From: Planctomycetota bacterium
Lineage (GTDB): Bacteria; Planctomycetota; Phycisphaerae; WQYP01
Direction: 5' to 3'
NCBI GenBank assembly: GCA_021798635.1
Contig: JAJZGH010000265.1
Location: forward strand, 1-6,298
DNA length: 6,298 nucleotides
Under the pieces are notes generated by a model. That model was not told the DNA's origin and ran no database searches. It saw only the letters and a program-made list of their open reading frames with translations. The position numbers and the translations under genes were made by a program. Of the stretch, positions 3,467 through 6,298 are shown one piece after another (positions within the stretch are counted from its first letter, which is position 1; each line of letters begins with the position of its first letter).

Positions 3467-6298
3467 GCCTGGCGTAGGGGGAGGCTGGCCGGTTGCCAAC
3501 GACCGTCGCCCGCAGTCTTACCGGCCCCAGCAGGCCTGAAACAGTCTGGCCGTCATACACATAGGGAGTCGGTATTCCTGCGCTGTAATGATTGGCTAAA
3601 GTATTAGCGACGGTTATTTCAAGTTCATTTTCACCGTCTTTCACGAGGTGGCTAATATTCAGCCGCCACGGCGGGCACAACAGCGTACCCGCGTCTTGTC
3701 CGTTGACCCGCACATTGGCAGTCCCGGCTACTGCGCCCAGATCCAGCATCCATTCTCGCCCGGCAGGAGATAAGGAAATATCAAATTTTTGCAGATAGCG
3801 GCCAAGCCCGCTATGCGAGGATAATCCGAAATTGCACCAGTCGCCCAGTTGGGCAATTCCCTTTACGCATCGCATCTGCACCGGTTCCGGAATACCATCT
3901 CCGGCAAATGAGCCGGGGGGAAGGTCAATCCGCAACGCCACTTTCGCGGCTAGGAGATGAGGTCGCGATAAACAGATCAGGCACTCCCTGGCCCGACCTC
4001 CTTCGATAGATTTTTCGCTGATCACCCGCACCACATGTTCTTCGCCATCGACCCACGCGCGCAACCGACCCCGGACAACCAGCCGCATCTCCATCAAGCC
4101 CGGTGCCGCGAGGAACCGATACCAACCCACATGCTCCGGCTCCCGCGGCCGATGATTCAGGGTAATGCCATTGGGTCGAGTGAACCACCGCAGGCCCAGG
4201 GCCGGTTTGGACTGTGGCGGATTAAACGCAAAATGCGCCCGCATACGCTGGCCGAGACTTTGCTCAAAACGCAAGATAAGGCGGTTATCACCCTGGCACA
4301 GGTCAACCGAAGAACCTTGCGGATCTGCATGGTAATGCGGCAGATTCCACGCGGCATGAACTCCCGGCGGAAACGCAGTTTTTTGATCCACAATTCGCCG
4401 GGCATTGATCCACGCCGTGTAGGCGCTTCGCGATCCAACCTGAAATTGTACCGTTCCGGCTTTTTTTGCCTGCACCGCCGTTGCCAGATACCACACCGCC
4501 CCAGGCTCATCGCAGTTCAAATCAATAAATTCATCGGGAACCTCTCCTTTTAACCCGTGCGGGCCGCTGGCCCAACTGCATAAAAACGGGTCATTTTCCA
4601 CTCCCCAGCGCAGGGAAAATGCATAGGGTTTCCAGAAATATTCGTGTCCCCTGGAGGCCACGGATTCCGCTGTTGACACAATGTTCATGTCCAGAATGGT
4701 GCGTTCGATACTGACGAGATCGGAATCCGGCGGCAGGGGCCCAATCACCCACAGGCGCGGCCCGTACGAGCAGGTTGTTCGCGACCATGCGGAATCGTCA
4801 AAGTCCGAGCGATGCCATGGCAGCAGGGGGTTGGATTCCTCCGCATAGCGAAATTGGCGGGCCTCTACACCGATAATCGCAGGCTTTGGCTTGCCCCCGG
4901 TGGAGATCCGAAAATCACCGAAGCGGTTGTCCATCATCGGTAACGCGGTGAATTCCCATGCCTCGGAAAAGGTATGAACTTCTTCTTGAACGCCGGCCGG
5001 TGCCGGAATACAAGGAACATCGGAACCCTCGACGGTAAAGACGATCAGTTTTGACTCTCCCGCCTCCAGCGAAACTTTCAGCCGCGTACCATCATCCGTG
5101 ATCCGGCTGATACCCAAATCACATTTTGAACCGTCCAATGCGTTCCACGCCTGCGGCAGCCCCGTACTACGAAAAAACACTTCCGACTCGGCTGCAGCAT
5201 TCGACGGGTTAAAGACGCAATATATTTCGTGATCATCCACCCTCCGATGGATCGCCTGGAAAGGTGCCGCCTGCGGAATACAATCGCGCACGATCGCTGA
5301 GCTTATAACGCCAACCACCGCCGCAAAGTCCACCGGAAGCACAATTCCCAATCCGCCCGCGTCCCCAATATTCCGAACGGGTTCGGCACCTGCGTCGTTC
5401 AATCCGAATATGCTTTTCACCAAAAGCCTCAGTTCGGGATCCTGCGCACCGATCCGATCTGATGCCTGTGGAAGGCAGCCAACCGCAATCACAACTCCCC
5501 CTCTGAGAAAAAACTCTCTGGTCTTGGCCAATGACGCAAAGCGAATGGACGACATCATCGGTAAAATAAGCACCCGGTAACGCTCGCCGGCCGATAGAAG
5601 ACCTTGAGGATCAATTTCCGCGCCAGCCAGCGACTGATCATCGATGAAATCGAAGTCGATACCGTGGTCCACCAGATATTTCCCAAGTCCAAATGCCACC
5701 GATTCGGCCGGGTCCAGTTGTTGAGGCAGTTCTCCTCGTTGTAATTCGGAATAGGACCCGGCGTCCTGAGATGTCGCGCATTGCCGGGCATTAAGGCCGC
5801 CATCAATAGCCGCAATTGGGTAAACGATAGCAACGTCGCACACATGCACGCCCGCGCTCAATAGGGTACACATTCGGGTGATCCACGCGTTGAGCGTGTC
5901 AGCATGCTGCCAGTAAGGCTGCCGGAAGTGAAAATCCGGTGCGGCCCATTCCCACCACGACCCATATGTAGAATAATACAGGCCATGCAGATTAATCACA
6001 TTGGCCCCGTATATAAAGTCCTGATTTAACGCCGCAATCATCTGCGCCGGCAGTGCCCCCCATCCGCTGGAATGAAAACATTCATTCCACACACGCGGCC
6101 GCTTGTACAAGTGGGCGATGCTGCTATTAACTTTCAGCCCTTTAAAAGCACGCGGCCCGTCGAGGTTGGGATCATCCGTTCCAGGCGCGCTGTACCACCG
6201 CATGGTTCTAAATGGGTCTGCATAATGCCGCCGTCCCTCTTCGATACTGCCGCGCCCAAGATTGTCATTAGCCAGAAGGATGCCGCGCTGTTCATGCC
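3450..6298 (-). CDS. GH106-like glycoside hydrolase (putative alpha-L-rhamnosidase), N-terminus outside window
   Basis: The reading frame stays open to the window edge: 31 more codons lie upstream of the first in-window ATG (6203), so the true start is not visible and at least 948 residues are encoded. Numbering from that ATG, residues 36-130 carry the family signature: RVWNECFHSSGWG (E41 is a candidate active-site acid), then HGLYYSTYGSWWEWAAPDF, HFRQPYW, and a CDVAIVYP strand. This pattern is typical of the GH106 / Glyco_hydro_106 barrel, whose members cleave terminal alpha-L-rhamnose. Residues about 165-260 look like a Rossmann-like, trimer-type subdomain (VLILPMMSS, GGVVIAVG). Several beta-sandwich modules follow: about 410-500 (W416, NRFGDF, SDFDDSAW), about 560-655, and a C-terminal galactose-binding-like module at about 795-900 (LDLG, VRVNGQDAGTL, PPWRLNI, SGLLGPVRL). 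The length fits GH106 enzymes of about 1000 residues or more. It overlaps the transporter gene by four bases, pointing to one operon. Rhamnosidase activity is inferred from family resemblance; other alpha-linked deoxyhexose substrates are possible. Export cannot be judged. Confidence 0.8.
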   Translation of the reverse strand, partial: HEQRGILLANDNLGRGSIEEGRRHYADPFRTMRWYSAPGTDDPNLDGPRAFKGLKVNSSIAHLYKRPRVWNECFHSSGWGALPAQMIAALNQDFIYGANVINLHGLYYSTYGSWWEWAAPDFHFRQPYWQHADTLNAWITRMCTLLSAGVHVCDVAIVYPIAAIDGGLNARQCATSQDAGSYSELQRGELPQQLDPAESVAFGLGKYLVDHGIDFDFIDDQSLAGAEIDPQGLLSAGERYRVLILPMMSSIRFASLAKTREFFLRGGVVIAVGCLPQASDRIGAQDPELRLLVKSIFGLNDAGAEPVRNIGDAGGLGIVLPVDFAAVVGVISSAIVRDCIPQAAPFQAIHRRVDDHEIYCVFNPSNAAAESEVFFRSTGLPQAWNALDGSKCDLGISRITDDGTRLKVSLEAGESKLIVFTVEGSDVPCIPAPAGVQEEVHTFSEAWEFTALPMMDNRFGDFRISTGGKPKPAIIGVEARQFRYAEESNPLLPWHRSDFDDSAWSRTTCSYGPRLWVIGPLPPDSDLVSIERTILDMNIVSTAESVASRGHEYFWKPYAFSLRWGVENDPFLCSWASGPHGLKGEVPDEFIDLNCDEPGAVWYLATAVQAKKAGTVQFQVGSRSAYTAWINARRIVDQKTAFPPGVHAAWNLPHYHADPQGSSVDLCQGDNRLILRFEQSLGQRMRAHFAFNPPQSKPALGLRWFTRPNGITLNHRPREPEHVGWYRFLAAPGLMEMRLVVRGRLRAWVDGEEHVVRVISEKSIEGGRARECLICLSRPHLLAAKVALRIDLPPGSFAGDGIPEPVQMRCVKGIAQLGDWCNFGLSSHSGLGRYLQKFDISLSPAGREWMLDLGAVAGTANVRVNGQDAGTLLCPPWRLNISHLVKDGENELEITVANTLANHYSAGIPTPYVYDGQTVSGLLGPVRLRATVVGNRPASPYARQDGES

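Noticed and set aside
4035..4553. 172-codon plus-strand open frame
   Set aside because: It lies wholly antisense to the GH106-like gene, whose own frame has clear domain motifs. Composition and lack of motifs mark it as a shadow.

Overview
The window looks like part of a bacterial carbohydrate-utilisation locus. Three large genes sit on the minus strand in one tight, apparently co-transcribed series, read from high to low coordinates. First is a very large glycoside hydrolase resembling family GH106 (alpha-L-rhamnosidase type), whose N-terminus lies beyond the end of the window. Second is a 12-helix sugar:cation symporter of the GPH (MelB-like) group. Third is a secreted GH29-like (alpha-L-fucosidase superfamily) glycosidase with a clear Sec signal peptide. 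The first two genes overlap by an ATGA junction, and the second and third are 33 bases apart. There is no SusC/SusD pair, and the base composition is moderately GC-rich. The style of the proteins (large divergent GH106-like enzyme, GPH transporter, remote GH29 relative) recalls glycan-degrading Planctomycetota, Verrucomicrobiota or related soil and water bacteria. This assignment is an inference from protein style only.

Region by region: 3450-6298 is the partial GH106-like gene, 1918-3453 the transporter, and 532-1884 the GH29-like enzyme, which starts at a TTG codon behind a good Shine-Dalgarno sequence. Positions 439-531 are a short spacer with no convincing terminator. Positions 244-438 on the plus strand hold a start-less 64-codon remnant of the C-terminal winged-helix end of a Fic-family protein of the DUF4172 type, converging on the glycosidase operon. 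Positions 1-243 have no credible gene but hold strong secondary structure: a roughly 100-base imperfect hairpin (25-128), a perfect 12-bp inverted repeat (199-225), and several copies of a TGCGGYGA word.

Working model (inference): the two hydrolases release deoxyhexoses or short oligosaccharides from a rhamnose- and/or fucose-containing polysaccharide, and the GPH carrier takes up a product. The transporter has Glu at both positions where MelB-type carriers use Asp to bind the coupling cation, and the GH29-like enzyme has lost most of the classical HHDGF motif, so substrate and coupling ion should not be assumed from family names. The left end looks like a genomic scar: a truncated Fic gene abutting hairpin-rich sequence, outside the functional operon.
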